From CAJCIS01 sp965276755 (GTDB taxonomy: Bacteria; Pseudomonadota; Alphaproteobacteria; Acetobacterales; Acetobacteraceae), in contig OZ255625.1 in assembly GCA_965276755.1 (NCBI GenBank), positions 2,604,001-2,668,000 of the forward strand: DNA of 64,000 nucleotides, read 5' to 3'. The notes beneath the pieces are model-generated. The model saw only the letters and a list, made by a program, of their open reading frames with translations. It was not told the origin of the DNA and searched no databases. Numbering within the stretch: position 1 is the stretch's first letter; the number at the start of each line of letters is the position of its first letter. Of this stretch, positions 24,067-34,650 are shown piece after piece. A program made the position numbers and the translations under genes.

Positions 24067-26139
24067 TAGCTTGCGCGAGAGATACGTCATTTCCAGCGCT
24101 TTCTCTTCGGCCTTTTCCTTCGCGTTCACGCCCGCGCCGTGGCCACCTTCCACAGCTTCGTAATACAGGAACGGCAACCCCATCTGTGCCATCAAGGCGG
24201 CGAACTTGCGCGCATGCTGCGGCCCCACGCGATCGTCCTTCGTCGTCGTGTAAATGAACGGCTCGGGGTATTTCACGCCGGCCTTCAAATTGGCGTAGGG
24301 CGAAATCCCCGCCAGGAAATTGCGCTCGACCGGGTTGGCCACGCTGCCGTATTCGCCAACCCAGCTCGCACCGGCCGCGATGTTTTCAAAGCGCAGCATG
24401 TCCAGCAGCGGCACCTTGATCACCACCGCATTCCACAACTCGGGATGCTGCTCGAACTCCACGCCCATCAGCAGCCCGCCATTCGATCCGCCCTCAATTC
24501 CCAGATGCGCGGGCGAAGTGATGCGCCTTGCAATCAGATCGCGCGCTACTGCGGCAAAATCGTCGTAGGCCAATTGGCGGTGCGTCTTCTGGGCCGCCTC
24601 ATGCCAGGCAGGCCCAAACTCGCCACCGCCGCGGATGTTCGCCAGGACATAGACACCGCCCTGTTCCAGCCACAATTTGCCTGTCACCGGCGAATAGTTC
24701 GCCACCATGCTGACGCCGAATCCGCCGTAGGCGTACAGCAACGTTGCATTGCTGCCGCCGACTTTCATGGTCTTGGGATGCACCACGAAATAGGGGATTT
24801 TCGTACCGTCCGAGGACGCCGCCTCATACTGGTCCACCACGTCGCCTGACGCATCAAAGCGCGCCGGCGACTGCTTGATCTGCACGGGTGGCCCACCTTG
24901 CAGATCACCCAGCCACAGGCTGGATGGCGTCAGAAAGCCTTCCACGCCCCAATAGACCACATTGTCGGCAATGGTCGTCGATGCCAGGCTGACGGACGCA
25001 TTCTCCGGCAAGCGCGCGCGCTCGGCGCGCCAGCCTGACATCCCAGCTGCGGGGGGCACGAATTCCATCGCCCGCCCGCGCACATTGTCATAGATCGAGG
25101 CGACAACACGATCATGCGTGACAGCCACTTCATCGGCCGATTGCCGCGGGCCCGGCGCCCAGACCAGTTGCGCGCCGGCATCCTGGTGGCCCATATCCAG
25201 CGCCGCAATGCCGCCCGCCGGCAGCGATTGGCCGCCCGTCTGCCGCCACGCCTCATCCAGCTTGACGATCAGACGGTTGTGCACCAGGCCGACGATCTCG
25301 CATTTCTCCGGCAACGCCAGGCGGTGCGTGCCGCGATATTGCACCTGGAAAAAGGCCGAACGGAAGAAATCCAGGCCGCGCTGCACCAGCAGGACATGAT
25401 CGCCCTGCCCGTCGGTCAGCGAATTGACCGCTACCTGCACATCACCTGGCGCACCGCGGAAAACCTCCTGCGCCTGGGCCAGTTGTCCGCCACGCTTGAG
25501 CCTCTTGACGATGAACGGGTAGCCGCTCGCCGTCAGGCTGCCCGGCCCCCAATCGGTCGCCACAAGCAGCGTATCCCTATCTTCCCAATCGGCCGAAATC
25601 TTGGCCCTGGGCAGCGAAAACCCGCCAGCCACGAATTCCGGCCCGCTCAGGTCGAATTCGCGCTGCACGGTTGCGTCCTCGCCGCCATCCGAAAGCGAAA
25701 TCAGGCAGCGCGTCTCATCTGGCTCGCGGCAATTGGCACCCTTGTAGACCCAATTGGCGTGTTCGGCGCGCGCGAGTGCATCGACATCCAGCAGCGTGTT
25801 CCATTTGGGTGCCGGCGTGCGGTAGGTGGCCGGATCGCTCCGCCGCCAGATGCCGCGGACATGATCGGCGTCCTGCCAGAAATTGGCGATCCCGCCGGCG
25901 AGCTGCGTGGGTTCGGGTATGCGGTCCTGCGCCTGGCCGATCGCCAGCGCGTCCGCGAAGAAGCGCGCATATCGCGCATCCTTTTCAAGCACGCCCAGCG
26001 AGCGGTCATCCTGCTGGTGCACCCAGGCCATGGCGCGCGCGCCGTTGACATCTTCCAGCCAGGCGAAGGGATCGTCTGCTGCCAGGGCGGCTCGGCAGAG
26101 TCCGAAGGCGGTCAGGCAAACGAAGACGGCTGGGCGCAT
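24061..26139 (-). CDS. Prolyl oligopeptidase family (S9A) peptidase, exported
   Basis: A 692-residue protein with a signal peptide (MRPAVFVCLTAFGLCRAALA). It opens with the S9A hallmark DPFAWLEDVNGARAMAWV, continues with a propeller domain of about 350 residues, and ends in the hydrolase domain. Ser is in GIEGGSNGGLL (about 551), Asp in TTKDDRVGPQH (about 634) and His in EGGHGAG (about 667). LLYAYGGFGVSM and NIRGGGEFGPAWH are also characteristic. It would cut small peptides, classically after proline, in the periplasm. It is the second S9 enzyme in the window but from another subfamily than the one at 16664. Confidence 0.92.
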   Translation of the reverse strand: MRPAVFVCLTAFGLCRAALAADDPFAWLEDVNGARAMAWVHQQDDRSLGVLEKDARYARFFADALAIGQAQDRIPEPTQLAGGIANFWQDADHVRGIWRRSDPATYRTPAPKWNTLLDVDALARAEHANWVYKGANCREPDETRCLISLSDGGEDATVQREFDLSGPEFVAGGFSLPRAKISADWEDRDTLLVATDWGPGSLTASGYPFIVKRLKRGGQLAQAQEVFRGAPGDVQVAVNSLTDGQGDHVLLVQRGLDFFRSAFFQVQYRGTHRLALPEKCEIVGLVHNRLIVKLDEAWRQTGGQSLPAGGIAALDMGHQDAGAQLVWAPGPRQSADEVAVTHDRVVASIYDNVRGRAMEFVPPAAGMSGWRAERARLPENASVSLASTTIADNVVYWGVEGFLTPSSLWLGDLQGGPPVQIKQSPARFDASGDVVDQYEAASSDGTKIPYFVVHPKTMKVGGSNATLLYAYGGFGVSMVANYSPVTGKLWLEQGGVYVLANIRGGGEFGPAWHEAAQKTHRQLAYDDFAAVARDLIARRITSPAHLGIEGGSNGGLLMGVEFEQHPELWNAVVIKVPLLDMLRFENIAAGASWVGEYGSVANPVERNFLAGISPYANLKAGVKYPEPFIYTTTKDDRVGPQHARKFAALMAQMGLPFLYYEAVEGGHGAGVNAKEKAEEKALEMTYLSRKLN

Positions 26140-26160
26140 CGGCGGACTCCAAAGCGCAGG

Positions 26161-26253
26161 CAAGGCTGCAGGAGATGTGCTTTCCCACCAGGCCCTAAAA
26201 TCGACGGGGAGTCTGTACCGGGGGGATGGCACATCTCCCCCAGCTCTTCTTCG
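26161..26253. repeat. Family B repeat, diverged full copy
   Basis: CAAGGCTGCAGGAGATGTGC and a changed centre (CCTAAAATCGACGGGG) lead to GGGGGGATGGCACATCTCCC. It lies between two same-strand genes, the L,D-transpeptidase and the S9A peptidase, and so is upstream of the latter. Confidence 0.7.
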
Positions 26254-26267
26254 TTTCAATAGCCTTG

Positions 26268-27269
26268 TCACAGGGATCCAGTCGCGTCCGCCGGCGCGTT
26301 CGTCTCAGGCGGCGCCGGCCAATCGGCGGGCCGACCCGCCTGCGTCGCCGGCTCATTCACAGGATCACGGTCATCGACCACGACCAGCAGCCGCCCGGCC
26401 AACGGCGAGGCCGTGCGGTCGCTCCGCAGCAGCGCGCGGTAGCGAGGGTCATCGACCGCGGCCCGCTCGATATCGGCATCCAGCACGCCGTGGCGATCGA
26501 GGAAGCGGTTCATCGCCGAGCTCACCCGCACGCAGCCTTCCGAAGCCGGCCGGCCTAGGCGGCGCTCCAGCAGCGCCGGGTCGGTCGCGTGCATCTGCAG
26601 GCGGATGTCGCCGCCGGCACCATCATTGTGCCAGCCCTTCAGCGCCCATTGCCAGCCGAAATCCCACACGCGCATGCCGGCCAGCCCGAGCCCGCGGACG
26701 TGGTGCTCGTTGTAGGTGCCCTGGGCGCGGAAATCGAGGATCGCGGCCGTGTGCGCGAATACACCGACGGGTGTGATGTAATAGTCGCGGCGGTTGGCTT
26801 GCCCGGTCGAGACGTGCACGGCGCCGATCAGCGTCCATGGCGCGGGGCCGGGTGAGGCCATCATCAGCGCCAGCGTCTGCACCGCCGGCGCGCGATCCAC
26901 GATCGCCACCAGTTGCGGCCCGTCCAGGGTCGTGTTCGTGGCGGTCAGCATGGCGCGGGCACGCGCCTCTATCTGCTCCGGACGGCCGGGCAGCAGGCGG
27001 AGCTGGCCGGGCACCTCGCGCGCCATGTCAAGGCGCAGGGTGGCGGCGGCAGACCCGGCGGCCTCGGCGGCCAGCGGGATAGGCGGCGGTAATGGCGGCG
27101 TGCCAGGCGTCAGTGGCGAGCGCAGGGCCGGCAGGGTCAGCACGTTCGGCATGGCCACGGCAGGCAGCAGATCGGCGCGCGGGCCGGGACGTATCGGCGG
27201 CGGCGCGGCGGCGGCGGGCATCGCCCACAAGAGCCCCGCCGTCAGGGCAATCGCGCGGCAGGTCAGCAT
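26268..27269 (-). CDS. L,D-transpeptidase (YkuD domain), exported
   Basis: A 333-residue protein with signal peptide MLTCRAIALTAGLLWAMPAAAA and a Pro/Leu-rich linker to about residue 75. The YkuD domain has HATDP near residue 226 and the catalytic Cys in RPASEGCVRVSSA (about 246), the H-x14-17-[ST]-x-G-C-x-R signature. ALMMASPGPAPWTLIGAVHVSTG and YYITPVGVFAHT match the beta-sandwich part. The enzyme would form 3-3 peptidoglycan cross-links or attach proteins to the wall. The frame is open far upstream; the ATG at 27269 is chosen because the signal peptide starts there. Confidence 0.85.
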   Translation of the reverse strand: MLTCRAIALTAGLLWAMPAAAAPPPIRPGPRADLLPAVAMPNVLTLPALRSPLTPGTPPLPPPIPLAAEAAGSAAATLRLDMAREVPGQLRLLPGRPEQIEARARAMLTATNTTLDGPQLVAIVDRAPAVQTLALMMASPGPAPWTLIGAVHVSTGQANRRDYYITPVGVFAHTAAILDFRAQGTYNEHHVRGLGLAGMRVWDFGWQWALKGWHNDGAGGDIRLQMHATDPALLERRLGRPASEGCVRVSSAMNRFLDRHGVLDADIERAAVDDPRYRALLRSDRTASPLAGRLLVVVDDRDPVNEPATQAGRPADWPAPPETNAPADATGSL

Positions 27270-27464
27270 ACGGGCCCCATCAACTCGTCGTTCCAGATAT
27301 GCCACAATGGGCCCCATGCACGCTACGCAGGCACCCATAGGCCGGATTGTACCGCCCGCGCATTTAACGTCCGGTGTGCACGCAGGACACGCCCCGGGCC
27401 CCGGGTGAACGCGGCGGCCGGCGCGCCGTTGGACGCCACGACCATTCAGCAGGAGGCAGTCAGC

Positions 27465-28346
27465 ATGTCGAACCATCCCGCCCAGCCAGGAGGCAGCTTT
27501 GCCATCGGCGGCGATCTCACCGTGGCCCGGCTGGGTTTTGGCGCCATGCGCATCACGGGTCCCGGCATCTGGGGCGAACCCGCCGATCCGGGGGCGGCCC
27601 GCGAGACGCTCCTGCGCCTGCCCGCGCTCGGCGTTGATTTCATCGACACCGCCGACAGCTATGGACCCGAGACGAGCGAGAGCCTGATCGCCGAAACACT
27701 GGCGCCCTACTCGGGGATCGTGGTTGCCACCAAGGGCGGTCTGACGCGCCACGGGCCCAATATATGGATGCCGGTCGGCCGGCCCGAATATCTGCGCCAA
27801 TGCGTGCTGATGAGCCTGCGGCGCCTGCGTGTGGAACGCATCGATCTGTGGCAACTGCACCGCATCGATGCGCGCGTGCCGCGCGATGAGCAGTTCGGCG
27901 TCATGGCCGCGATGCAGAAGGAGGGGCTGATACGCCACCTCGGCCTGAGCGAGGTCAACGTCGAGGAGATTGAGGCGGCATCAGCCCATTTTCGCGTGGC
28001 CACGGTGCAGAACCGTTATAACCTGATCGATCGGGGCAGCGAGGCGGTGCTGGATTATTGCGCGGCCAGGCAGATTGGCTTCATTCCGTGGTTCCCGCTG
28101 GCCGCCGGCGCTCTGGCGCGCGGGCATACTGCGCTGACCACGATTGCGGCACGGCTGGGCGCGGAGGCCAGCCAGGTCGCACTCGCCTGGGTGCTGAAAC
28201 GCTCGCCCGTCATGCTGCCGATCCCTGGCACCGGCAGTGTGGCGCACCTTGAGCAGAATGTCGCCGCGGCGGCATTTGACCTGACGGATGAGGATTTCGC
28301 CGCATTGGATGAGCAGGGGCGCGCGGCGTGGAAGAAAGTGGCGTAA
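27465..28346 (+). CDS. Aldo/keto reductase
   Basis: A 293-residue NAD(P)H-dependent oxidoreductase with a TIM-barrel fold. RLGFGAMRITG is the family opening. The catalytic tetrad is visible as Asp and Tyr in FIDTADSYG, Lys in VVATKGG and His in LWQLHRID. IPGTGSVAHLEQN is the C-terminal nucleotide-binding block. An AGGAGG site precedes the ATG at 27465 by eight bases. The carbonyl substrate is unknown. It resembles the AKR group of putative oxidoreductases such as YajO/YdbC-like proteins. Confidence 0.9.
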   Translation: MSNHPAQPGGSFAIGGDLTVARLGFGAMRITGPGIWGEPADPGAARETLLRLPALGVDFIDTADSYGPETSESLIAETLAPYSGIVVATKGGLTRHGPNIWMPVGRPEYLRQCVLMSLRRLRVERIDLWQLHRIDARVPRDEQFGVMAAMQKEGLIRHLGLSEVNVEEIEAASAHFRVATVQNRYNLIDRGSEAVLDYCAARQIGFIPWFPLAAGALARGHTALTTIAARLGAEASQVALAWVLKRSPVMLPIPGTGSVAHLEQNVAAAAFDLTDEDFAALDEQGRAAWKKVA

Positions 28347-28386
28347 TGGATGCTCCGCTCGGCGCAACGCGAAGCGGGCGGCTTGG

Positions 28387-28848
28387 ATGATGTTCTGGCG
28401 GACATGGCGGCTCTTTGCCAAGAAGGAGCGGCCGCGCGGCGGTATCATCGGCGGCTTCGAGTTCATCCTGTTTTTCTTCCTGATGGCCTGCTACATCGGC
28501 TACACGAACCTTTCTGGGATAAGGCAGCATGATGCGTTTACCTTCGCCGACACGTGGGATTTCCTGCTAATCGGCTCACCGGGGTTGTATGGCCTGCGTG
28601 TCGCGAGGTTCATTGCGGAAGCGCGCAAGTATCGGTTGCCGCAGACGCTGGAATGGCTGGTTTTCATTGTGCCGCTGGCTGTGTTCTTCACCTGTGCGGT
28701 GGGATCCAGCCATTTTGTGCAGAGCTATGCCGCCGCGCGAGGCTACCAGTTTTGCGGCCCCCGCTCCGATCACGCGAGCATATATGTGTTTGTCAGGCCG
28801 CCGGAGAGGTGCCCGGTGATCCCTCAAGGCCAGTATTGGAAACGCTGA
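28387..28848 (+). CDS. Hypothetical membrane protein
   Basis: 153 residues with two strongly hydrophobic segments: FEFILFFFLMACYIGY at about 25-40 and WLVFIVPLAVFFTCAVG at about 87-104. A short positively charged N-terminus (FAKKERPRGG) suggests it faces the cytoplasm. The C-terminal part (about 105-153) has two Cys and would be soluble. No domain is recognised. It starts 40 bases after the aldo/keto reductase stop and may be co-transcribed with it. Confidence 0.6.
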   Translation: MMFWRTWRLFAKKERPRGGIIGGFEFILFFFLMACYIGYTNLSGIRQHDAFTFADTWDFLLIGSPGLYGLRVARFIAEARKYRLPQTLEWLVFIVPLAVFFTCAVGSSHFVQSYAAARGYQFCGPRSDHASIYVFVRPPERCPVIPQGQYWKR

Positions 28849-28856
28849 GAAGGCAA

Positions 28857-28933
28857 GTTAAGGTTGGGGGAGTTGTGCCATCCCCCCCAAACCCCCCGTC
28901 GTTTATTTTGAGGACAGTGCACATTCCCCAGCT

Positions 28934-28936
<3 letters not shown>
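28857..28936. repeat. Family B repeat, shortened copy
   Basis: AAGGTTGGGGGAGTTGTGCC, CCCCCCGTCGTTTATTTTGA, then a truncated right arm GTGCACATTCCCCAGCTCT. It lies between the convergent membrane-protein and htpG genes. Confidence 0.75.
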
Positions 28937-30781
<1,845 letters not shown>

Positions 30782-30857
30782 GTCCTGGTCCTGCTTTTTT
30801 GAGCGTGATGGCCGCGATATGCGTGTCGGAGGAGCCGCTTTCAACGGAAGCAACAGC

Positions 30858-31004
30858 AAGGCCAGGGGCTCTGCCCCCAAACCTGGAAGAAGGGACCCCG
30901 CCAGGGACAAGTCCTTGGAACCAGACTATAGAGGCATATCAAAACTAGGGGGGGTCTGGGGCCTCTGGCCCCAGGGAGGTCCAGGGGCGGAGCCCCCGGC
31001 CTTT
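30858..31004. repeat. Family C palindromic repeat, diverged full copy
   Basis: GGCCAGGGGCTCTGCCCC, then GACCCCGCCAGGGACAAGTCC, and on the other side GGGGCCTCTGGCCCC and CCAGGGGCGGAGCCCCCGGCC. It is between htpG and the AsmA-like gene, both on the minus strand, and so lies upstream of htpG. Confidence 0.75.
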
Positions 31005-31008
31005 TTAC

Positions 31009-33015
31009 TCAGTGGCGCTTATGCGCCGCAGGCAGCGCATGCCCATGCACACGCAGCGGCTCGCGCTCCACCGCCATCGCCCGCGTGCAGGCGTTATCGT
31101 CGCCCACGCCAAATTGGATCGTCGGCAGCAACGCGCCCAGCGGCGTCAGCAGCACGCCTAACCCAGCCGCCGCACCCGCGCGCGCCACGACCTCGGCGCC
31201 AGGCCTGATCGAAACATCGCCGATCGGGCCGGAGAGATGGATAGGCCCAGGGAAGGATCCCACCGAGAAATGCTTGGACCGCGTCGTCAACGTCATGTCC
31301 AGCATCTGGTCAGCGAAGTTGAGGTTGCCCTCGCCCGTCACGCGGCCCTCCTGCGTGTCGAGCAGGAACACGCTGAAATCCATGACGCCGCGGTGCAGCG
31401 GAAGGTCGGTGATGAAGCAATCGATGTTGGTGCGGTTGGGCACGCCGAGTGCCGAGAGCACCGCGTTGCCGAATTCCAGCCCTGTAATATCGATCAGCAA
31501 GGCAGACAGATTGCCGCCGCCCACCAGGGCCAGCTTCACTTCGCCATCGCCATGGCCCATCAGCCCGGCAAGCGAATTGCCGCGCGCATCAATTTTAGCC
31601 TCGCCGCCGATGATGCCTTTCCCCTCGAAGGCGTGCGTGGCGGCCATCATGCGCGTTAGGTCAAGGCGATGAAAATCGATGTTGGCCACGGCGTGGACGT
31701 TGCGCGAATCTATCGGTTGAAGGTCGATATTGCTGATGATCCCGCCTTGCGCAATCGTCACCTCAACCGGGTGCAACGTGATCCGGCCATCGACGATGTC
31801 CAGCACCATGATCAGCTTGTCGAAGGGCGTATATTTGTTCTCGATGTGCTCACCACGATATTTCAGGTGAATGTTGGCGGCATTGATGCGGGGAAGGTTG
31901 ATCGGCGTATCGGGCAGCAACGTCTTCTTGGCCGCGGCGTGTGCCAGCACACGCTTTTGCGCCGGCGTCTGCCCGGGCGTGCTGGCCTTCCCGGGCGGCG
32001 TGCCGATCAGGCCGCCCAAATCGGTCAGATCGACGCGGCGCGAGCTCAGATCCATCGTGACATCGGGCTTGCCACCGATGCCGGGGTCCTCGGTGATCGT
32101 GCCTTCCAGGTCCGAGGATCCGACACGGCCGGCAAAGTCGGTCAGGCGGATGCGCGGCTTGACGTAATCGATGTTGCCGCTGATGGAAAAGGGCGGCGTG
32201 GCGGGGATCGGCACGCCGGTCAACGGGTAGAGCAGGCTCATATCCGGCCCGCTGAACGTGGCGCGCACGCGCGCGCCGGCAAAGCTCAGCGGATTCTGCA
32301 CGGTGCCGACGAGAGAGACGCGCGTCGGCCCATTGGCCAGGTGCAGGTCGATCGGGTAGGGGTGCGAGGCATCACGCAGGCTGAGCAGCGCGCCGCCGAT
32401 GAAGCGGCCGACCACAGGCTGGGCGGCGTAGGTCCCGCGGGCATCGACCACTATCGAGCGCGCCGCGCCGGCGGCAGGCTCGGGCGTGGAGATTTTGGCC
32501 ACGAAATCGGATTTGAGGCGCGGGTCGATAAAATGGGCGTGGCTGTCGGTGATGCGCAGATCGCCGATCTGCGGCATTGCGGCCGGGGCGGAGGCAGCAC
32601 CAGGCTTGGCCGGTGAGGCGATGGTGAAGTTGTTCGTGCCGTCGGCCAGTGCGGTTGCGGCCACGGCGGCGCCGTCGATGCCAATTTCCGGCAACACGAT
32701 GGCGCGGGTGTGGATGTAGGCCATGACGTCCGCCACCACGGTCAGCTTGCCGACATGGGCGAGCGGGGTGGTCTGCGGAAAGCCGGCGGGGTTATCGATC
32801 TGTACATCGTCGGCCGAGACAGTCGTGCGCCTTCCCAGCCGCACGTGCAGGTGTTGGATGCTGACGCGCCGGCCCAATGCCGCCGAGGCGCGGGAATTGA
32901 CGATTGGGATGAACCAATCCCAGTTCCACAACAGGATCAGCAGGACCATGGCCAGGAACAAGCCGCCCAGCACGAAGGGCCAGATGCGGCGGCGGCGGGT
33001 GGTGGTTGCGCTCAT
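31009..33015 (-). CDS. AsmA-family envelope protein
   Basis: A 668-residue protein. A cationic N-terminus (MSATTTRRRRIWPF) and one transmembrane helix (VLGGLFLAMVLLILLWNWDW) anchor it in the inner membrane, and the rest should be periplasmic. The segment RRVSIQHLHVRLGRRTTVSADDVQIDNPAGF is the AsmA N-terminal domain, and the C-terminal half (DARGNSLAGLMGHGDGEVKL and RVTGEGNLNFADQMLDMTL) is the conserved AsmA-like C-terminal domain. Such proteins belong to the repeating beta-groove family linked to lipid traffic and outer-membrane homeostasis. It lies 46 bases downstream of the small exported protein gene, probably in one transcript. Confidence 0.85.
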   Translation of the reverse strand: MSATTTRRRRIWPFVLGGLFLAMVLLILLWNWDWFIPIVNSRASAALGRRVSIQHLHVRLGRRTTVSADDVQIDNPAGFPQTTPLAHVGKLTVVADVMAYIHTRAIVLPEIGIDGAAVAATALADGTNNFTIASPAKPGAASAPAAMPQIGDLRITDSHAHFIDPRLKSDFVAKISTPEPAAGAARSIVVDARGTYAAQPVVGRFIGGALLSLRDASHPYPIDLHLANGPTRVSLVGTVQNPLSFAGARVRATFSGPDMSLLYPLTGVPIPATPPFSISGNIDYVKPRIRLTDFAGRVGSSDLEGTITEDPGIGGKPDVTMDLSSRRVDLTDLGGLIGTPPGKASTPGQTPAQKRVLAHAAAKKTLLPDTPINLPRINAANIHLKYRGEHIENKYTPFDKLIMVLDIVDGRITLHPVEVTIAQGGIISNIDLQPIDSRNVHAVANIDFHRLDLTRMMAATHAFEGKGIIGGEAKIDARGNSLAGLMGHGDGEVKLALVGGGNLSALLIDITGLEFGNAVLSALGVPNRTNIDCFITDLPLHRGVMDFSVFLLDTQEGRVTGEGNLNFADQMLDMTLTTRSKHFSVGSFPGPIHLSGPIGDVSIRPGAEVVARAGAAAGLGVLLTPLGALLPTIQFGVGDDNACTRAMAVEREPLRVHGHALPAAHKRH

Positions 33016-33061
33016 GCCCGGCCAACGCCGCCGCCGGTCGCTGCGTTCCTGATGCAGCTGG

Positions 33062-33478
33062 CTACAAAGCGCGATCAATGATGGCGATCGCGCCGCGTAC
33101 GTCACCGCTGGCCAGCGCCGCGCGGGCCTGGCCGACGGCATCGACAAGCGGGCTTTGCGCCGGCACGCGCTCGGTGCCTGCTGGAATGGAGCGGTCCAGC
33201 GCGCGAGTCTCGGCGCGCTCCAGCGCCTCCTGCGCAGCCCCCGTGCGCCCCGCTTGCAGGTCGGCCCGTGCTTCGGCGAGCAGGCCGCCAATATCATCGG
33301 TCTGCGGGCTGGGCAGGTTGGGCGCCAGCTCGGAATGGGTCGTTGCCTTGTTGATGTTGCCGGCGTTCTCGGAGCGCGGCAGGGACATGCCTGTGCCGAC
33401 TTCGTTGCCGGGGCGGGCGCCGGTTTCCTGCCCGGCACCTAGAAGACAGAGTGCGCAGAGCAATAGGGATTTTCGCAT
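33062..33478 (-). CDS. Hypothetical exported helical protein
   Basis: 138 residues with an N-terminal signal peptide (MRKSLLLCALCLLGAGQ). The mature part has a disordered first half and two similar helical hairpins, ARADLQAGRTGAAQEALERAE and ARAALASGDVRGAIAIIDRAL (shown from their central parts), resembling single TPR-like units. A frame extends upstream to 33532 but that part is repeat A DNA, so ATG 33478 is preferred. Directly upstream of the AsmA-like gene on the same strand, it may work with it in the periplasm. Confidence 0.65.
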   Translation of the reverse strand: MRKSLLLCALCLLGAGQETGARPGNEVGTGMSLPRSENAGNINKATTHSELAPNLPSPQTDDIGGLLAEARADLQAGRTGAAQEALERAETRALDRSIPAGTERVPAQSPLVDAVGQARAALASGDVRGAIAIIDRAL

Positions 33479-33499
33479 TTGGGGCTCCGACCAAAAGAA

Positions 33500-33542
33500 A
33501 GGAAGCGACATCTTTTTTGAAAAAAGAAGCAAAAAACTCTTG
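33500..33542. repeat. Family A palindromic repeat, half copy
   Basis: CATCTTTTTTGAAAAAAGAAG, with one mismatch in the stem, is followed by CAAAAAACTCTTG. It lies between the glycosyltransferase and the exported helical protein genes, both on the minus strand. Confidence 0.75.
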
Positions 33543-33558
33543 TCAGTTTCGGCAGCGT

Positions 33559-34650
33559 TTAATGCAGAGCTAACAGCCTCCGGTAGCGGGCTAGCATGTC
33601 TTTCTGGTCATATTGCGCGCCGGCTCGGGCTTGGTTATCCGCGCCTACGCCGGCCGCCGCTGGCGCGCGCGCCAGGGCGTCCGCCATGGCCGCGGCATCC
33701 CTTGCCACGATGAAGGGCGCATTCGAGGCAGCAACCATCAACCGTATGTCGCCGACGTCAGTCGCCACCACGGGCAGGCCGGCGGCCATCGCCTCTAGCA
33801 CCGAGAGCGGCATCTGCTCGGTGTCCGAAGACAGGGCAAATACATCAAAACTGGCCAGCCACCGCTCCGGCGTGGTGCTGTGACCGGCAAAGAGCACGCC
33901 ATCCGCCACGCCCAATGCCGCGGCGCGGGCGGCAAGGGCTGCGTGCTCGCCGCCCCGGCCGACGATGACCAGGCGTGCGGGCATGCGCGCCCGCAACAGG
34001 GCGAAGGCCTCCAGCAACCGGGCCAGGTTCTTCTCCGGTCGCAGCGCCGCGATCGTGCCGATGACAGGTCCGGTGCCGAGGTGGGTCAGCTCTGCGGGGT
34101 CAATCGGCGCCGCTTTGGCAAAGCGCGCCGTGTCGATCCCGTTGGGAATGGCGTGCAGGCGCGCGGCGGGCAGGCGCCATTGCGTGCGCGCAATCGCCAG
34201 CAGGGTCTGCGACGGCAAGGCCACGTCGCTGTGGCGCAGGACAATGCGCCGGGTCCAGGCACGGCGGGCAAGCTGGCGGTCCTGCTCCTCGGGGCCGAAC
34301 CCGTCTTCGGTATGCAGATGGGGCAGACGGGTGATGCGGTTGGCAATCGCCCAGTCCATCGCGCCCCAATTGCTCGTAATCAGACGGTCCGCGCGGTCCT
34401 GGGGCGCACGCAGGAACTCCAGCGCGGCGCGCACGCCACCCAGCCGGCCGGAGACGGGCGGTGCCGGCGGAAAGGCGACGTCCAGCCTGGCATCGAGCTT
34501 CTCGCGCGCCTCCGTGCGGCCATCGAGCGAGACGATGATGTGACGTGCGGCGGCACCCAGGTGGTTGGCCAGTGTCGCGAAACGCGCCTGCGCGCCACCC
34601 ACGGCAAAGGTTGGGAAGACGTGCAGCAGCGTGAGCGGCGGCGTGGTCAG
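33559..34650 (-). CDS. Glycosyltransferase family 4
   Basis: About 363 residues. LLHVFPTFAVGGAQARFATLANHLG is the usual GT4 acceptor-side opening. GTIAALRPEKNLARLLEAFALL, RLVIVGRGGEHAAL and the E-x7-E block EQMPLSVLEAMAAGLPVVATDVGD form the donor-binding Rossmann domain. No ATG, GTG or TTG exists in frame before 34602, and starting at that GTG would lose the HVFPTFA strand. A CTG at 34650-34648 overlaps the asnB stop (CTGA) and would restore it, so a coupled CTG start is inferred. The partner asnB suggests joint work on a polysaccharide or glycolipid. Confidence 0.85.
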   Translation of the reverse strand: MTTPPLTLLHVFPTFAVGGAQARFATLANHLGAAARHIIVSLDGRTEAREKLDARLDVAFPPAPPVSGRLGGVRAALEFLRAPQDRADRLITSNWGAMDWAIANRITRLPHLHTEDGFGPEEQDRQLARRAWTRRIVLRHSDVALPSQTLLAIARTQWRLPAARLHAIPNGIDTARFAKAAPIDPAELTHLGTGPVIGTIAALRPEKNLARLLEAFALLRARMPARLVIVGRGGEHAALAARAAALGVADGVLFAGHSTTPERWLASFDVFALSSDTEQMPLSVLEAMAAGLPVVATDVGDIRLMVAASNAPFIVARDAAAMADALARAPAAAGVGADNQARAGAQYDQKDMLARYRRLLALH